8,349 nucleotides of DNA. It comes from Methyloglobulus sp. (lineage in GTDB: Bacteria > Pseudomonadota > Gammaproteobacteria > Methylococcales > Methylomonadaceae). The notes below the pieces were generated by a model. The model searched no databases and had not been told where the DNA came from. It worked only from the letters and a program-made list of their open reading frames with translations. The translations under genes and the position numbers were made by a program. Shown here one piece after another: positions 6,137-8,349 of this stretch. Position 1 is the stretch's first letter, and each line of letters opens with the position of its first letter. Where the stretch lies: the NCBI GenBank assembly GCA_013140405.1, contig JABFSV010000480.1:1-8349 (forward strand), given 5' to 3'.

Positions 6137-7021
6137 GTGGCAACAACCATCAAAAAGGAGCGATTGTTTGATCGCACGAAACAGTACATGTTACTGGCTC
6201 GGCTTGACCGTCCTATTGGCATACTGATCTTGCTATGGCCTGCGCTTTGGGCTTTATGGATAGCCAGCGAAGGCAAGCCTGACCCGTTGGTGTTGATCGT
6301 GTTTTGCTTGGGTGTGGTATTGATGCGTTCAGCCGGTTGTGTCATAAACGACTATGCAGACCGTGATTTCGATCCGCATGTGGAGCGGACAAAGCTCAGG
6401 CCGATTGCGGCGGGCAAGGTCGAAACTAAAGAGGCGTTAATTGTTTTCGTTACGCTATGCTTGTGTGCATTTGGTCTGGTCTTGATGCTGAATGCCTATA
6501 CGATATTCTTGTCATTCGGTGGGGCGTTTTTAGCTGCCAGTTATCCCTTTATGAAGCGTTACACGCAATTGCCCCAGGCTTATCTGGGTATCGCCTTTGG
6601 TTGGGCAGTCCCGATGGCGTTTGCGGCGCAACAAAACAACATACCGCCCGTGGCTTGGGTCATGTATTTGGCTGTCGTGTTGTGGGCACTGGTTTACGAC
6701 ACCATGTACGCTATGGTCGATAAAGATGACGATTTGAAAATCGGCGTAAAATCCACCGCTATCCTGTTTGGCGATTACGACCGCCATATCATGGCGATAT
6801 TGCAGTTGGTGATAATTGGGTTATTGGTAAAAGTTGGGCTGATGCAACAGCTGAGTTGGCCTTATTATCTGGGATTGACAGTAGCCGCTGGATTGTCAGT
6901 CTATCAGCAAAGATTAATTTTTCAACGTGACAAGAAACGGTGCTTTCAGGCGTTCTTAAATAACAACTGGTTTGGTTTGGCGGTGTTTGCCGGAATGCTG
7001 ATAGATTACAGCTTGAGATAA
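6137..7021 (+). CDS. ubiA: 4-hydroxybenzoate polyprenyltransferase
   Basis: A 294-aa integral membrane prenyltransferase that attaches the polyprenyl tail to 4-hydroxybenzoate, the second committed step of ubiquinone synthesis. The first Asp-rich motif is N71-D72-x2-D75-x3-D79, and the second is Y187-D188-T-x-Y-A-x2-D195-K-D-D-D (187-199); both bind the Mg-diphosphate of the prenyl donor. RLDRPIG (22-28) with the [10 protein letters not shown] helix and RPIAAGKV (88-95) are further UbiA signatures, and about eight to nine helices are visible. The frame is open back to an ATG at 6047, but that codon overlaps the arsC start and would leave no room for a promoter. GTG 6137 gives a length close to E. 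coli UbiA (290 aa). A TTG at 6164 after AAGGAG (6155-6160) is a second possibility. Converges with perM. Confidence 0.93.
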   Translation: MATTIKKERLFDRTKQYMLLARLDRPIGILILLWPALWALWIASEGKPDPLVLIVFCLGVVLMRSAGCVINDYADRDFDPHVERTKLRPIAAGKVETKEALIVFVTLCLCAFGLVLMLNAYTIFLSFGGAFLAASYPFMKRYTQLPQAYLGIAFGWAVPMAFAAQQNNIPPVAWVMYLAVVLWALVYDTMYAMVDKDDDLKIGVKSTAILFGDYDRHIMAILQLVIIGLLVKVGLMQQLSWPYYLGLTVAAGLSVYQQRLIFQRDKKRCFQAFLNNNWFGLAVFAGMLIDYSLR

Positions 7022-7050
7022 ATAGAGGGTTTCAAAACCTATCTTTATTT
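7016..7050 (+). terminator. Weak hairpin after ubiA (possible terminator)
   Basis: Just at the ubiA stop, GGTT-TCAA-AACC forms a short stem. It can be extended by AGATA pairing with TATCT across a bulge, followed by TTATTT. The stem is weak and bulged and the T-run is broken, so termination here is uncertain. The rest of the 118-bp gap up to the perM stop shows no better hairpin. Confidence 0.25.
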
Positions 7051-7139
7051 CGAGGAAAATCTTAACTTTAAACGCAGTTAATGAATGTTGTGTGATGGCT
7101 TGAAACGAATTGATAAATAGTAGAAATAACCTAGCAAAA

Positions 7140-8231
7140 TCATAAGGCGATATTTCCTTCAATCTGCGGCCAAGCAGTCAACACAGCTTTGACAACGGTG
7201 GCCAACGGTATCGCCAAAAAAACGCCCCAAAACCCCCATAACCCTCCGAAAAACAAGATAGCAATAATAATCGCAATGGCATGTAGATTGACTGCCTCTG
7301 AGAATAAAACCGGAACGAGGACAACACCATCCAAGGCTTGAATAATGGAGTAGGCGATGACTACATACATGAAATGGTCGTCAACTAAACCCCATTGAAA
7401 ATACGCTACTAACAGTACGGGAAAGGTGACCAGCGTCGCACCTATATAAGGGATAATGACCGACAGGCCCATCAACACTGACAGCAGCATGGCGTAATTC
7501 AGTCCCATTGCTTGGTAAGTCACATAGCTGATTACCCACAGAATGAAAACTTCGGCAAATTTACCCCGTACATAATTGGCAATTTGTATTTCAATCTCTT
7601 CCCACACCCGTACGCTTAGATGCCTGTCCCTGGGCAGGTACTGCAATATCCAGCCAACCAAAACACTCTTATCTTTCAGAAAGAAAAATACCATCATAGG
7701 CACAAGAAAAAGGTATATCAACGCGCTGACCAAACCGACCACCGAAGCAGCGGAAACTGTCAGCACATTTTGCCCGTATACCAGCAATTCCTTTTGGATG
7801 GTGAACATGATTTCCTGGATTTTATTTTCAGTAATAAACTGCGGATATTTTTCCGGCAAGCGCATGATCTGCGTTTGCACCCTGCTTATGAATGCGGGAA
7901 TGTTTTGTACTAGATCAACCGCCTGTTGCGTAATGATCGGCATCAAATAGAATAACAGGAACACCAAGCTTGCCATAAAGCCACAAAACACAAGCCCAAC
8001 CGCCGCCAATCTTGGCAACCCCATGCCTTCAACTCTTTCAACCACCCCTTCCAAAAAATAAGCCAAGACAACTGATACGTAGACAGGCTTCAACAAATCG
8101 GACAAGAAATAAATTAGGCCAAAACTGACGAGCAGAATAATGGCTAACGAAAAAGCCTGGGAGTTCGGCAAAAAACGGTTGAACCGTTCTTTTAAAAAGC
8201 GCGAATTGACAAAGTAGGGGTTAGAATTCAT
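7140..8231 (-). CDS. perM: AI-2E family transporter, PerM-like
   Basis: A 363-aa polytopic membrane protein of the AI-2 exporter superfamily, closest in layout to PerM of E. coli (about 353 aa). It has helices near residues 27-47 and 50-65 (PVYVSVVLAYFLEG), then 76-99. A long soluble segment of about 100-160 follows (VQNIPAFISRVQTQIMRLPEKYP). A helix near 163-186 (LIYLFLVPMMVFFFLKDK) precedes the C-terminal bundle, which holds the family signatures GLSVIIPYIGA and the final FGGLWGFWGVFLAIPLATVVKAV. The transported substrate of PerM-type members is not settled; other members export AI-2 or exchange sodium for protons. Start at 8231 gives a normal short cytoplasmic N-terminus, though the ribosome binding site is weak. 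In gammaproteobacteria perM is often near hda and purM, which fits the neighbourhood. Confidence 0.92.
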   Translation of the reverse strand: MNSNPYFVNSRFLKERFNRFLPNSQAFSLAIILLVSFGLIYFLSDLLKPVYVSVVLAYFLEGVVERVEGMGLPRLAAVGLVFCGFMASLVFLLFYLMPIITQQAVDLVQNIPAFISRVQTQIMRLPEKYPQFITENKIQEIMFTIQKELLVYGQNVLTVSAASVVGLVSALIYLFLVPMMVFFFLKDKSVLVGWILQYLPRDRHLSVRVWEEIEIQIANYVRGKFAEVFILWVISYVTYQAMGLNYAMLLSVLMGLSVIIPYIGATLVTFPVLLVAYFQWGLVDDHFMYVVIAYSIIQALDGVVLVPVLFSEAVNLHAIAIIIAILFFGGLWGFWGVFLAIPLATVVKAVLTAWPQIEGNIAL

Positions 8232-8265
8232 TGATGCCCAATTGATGATGCTTCTACTGGCTTAC

Positions 8266-8271
8266 ATTCTA
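8266..8271 (-). promoter_or_regulatory. Candidate -10 of perM
   Basis: TAGAAT on the minus strand, the same hexamer as in the fdxA promoter, would start transcription near 8259 and leave a leader of about 28 nt. No good -35 is seen at the right distance. The same bases also form part of a ribosome-binding-site-like GGAGG plus ATG-TAA arrangement, so the interpretation is open. The remaining bases to 8349 show no other gene or signal. Confidence 0.3.
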
Positions 8272-8349
8272 CCTCCAATAAACCGCTTGCACCTATGAAA
8301 ACTCCTGCTGAAATTTAGGTATTGGCTTTGATATTTAACTCGATGAATG

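Noticed and set aside
7576..7950. Two long plus-strand frames opposite perM.
   Set aside because: They are antisense to a well-supported membrane protein gene and show no family features.

Overview
The window reads as ordinary chromosomal DNA of a free-living gammaproteobacterium. The alpha C-terminal domain of RNA polymerase followed by L17, an Azotobacter FdI-like 7Fe ferredoxin, and the order arsC-wrbA-DUF2069-hda (as I recall it from Pseudomonas) all point that way. Composition is moderately AT-rich, and a methylotroph-type gammaproteobacterium would fit, but the genus cannot be fixed from this sequence. I see no insertion sequence, integrase, phage gene, CRISPR array, tRNA or rRNA.

Left part (1-1758): the 3' end of rpoA and the complete rplQ close a ribosomal protein operon. 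A perfect 20-bp inverted repeat then serves as a bidirectional terminator against the convergent ferredoxin gene fdxA, which has its own promoter. Upstream of fdxA on the same strand is an exported TPR-repeat protein, whose best promoter would give a nearly leaderless mRNA.

Middle (1790-4016): on the minus strand a CDGSH iron-sulfur protein gene overlaps a CYTH (triphosphate tunnel enzyme) gene by 11 nt. Facing away from this pair, a short-chain dehydrogenase and an exported DUF3455 protein form a two-gene plus-strand unit. Between the two units lies a short unannotated reading frame with an RRxFLK, Tat-like motif; its stop codon is embedded in the dehydrogenase ribosome binding site.

Right part (4029-8349): arsC, wrbA, a DUF2069 membrane protein and hda form a compact minus-strand operon ending with the DnaA regulatory inactivator. 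ubiA (ubiquinone biosynthesis) diverges from arsC. A perfect 8-bp palindrome between them supplies a -10 hexamer to both strands. ubiA then converges on perM, an AI-2E-family membrane protein. The last 118 bases are the perM upstream region.

The functions are mostly housekeeping: transcription, translation, replication control, quinone synthesis and redox chemistry. No obviously new multi-gene system is visible. The most unusual details are the decayed second CDGSH motif, the short Tat-like ORF, the shared palindromic -10 and the leaderless-type TPR promoter.
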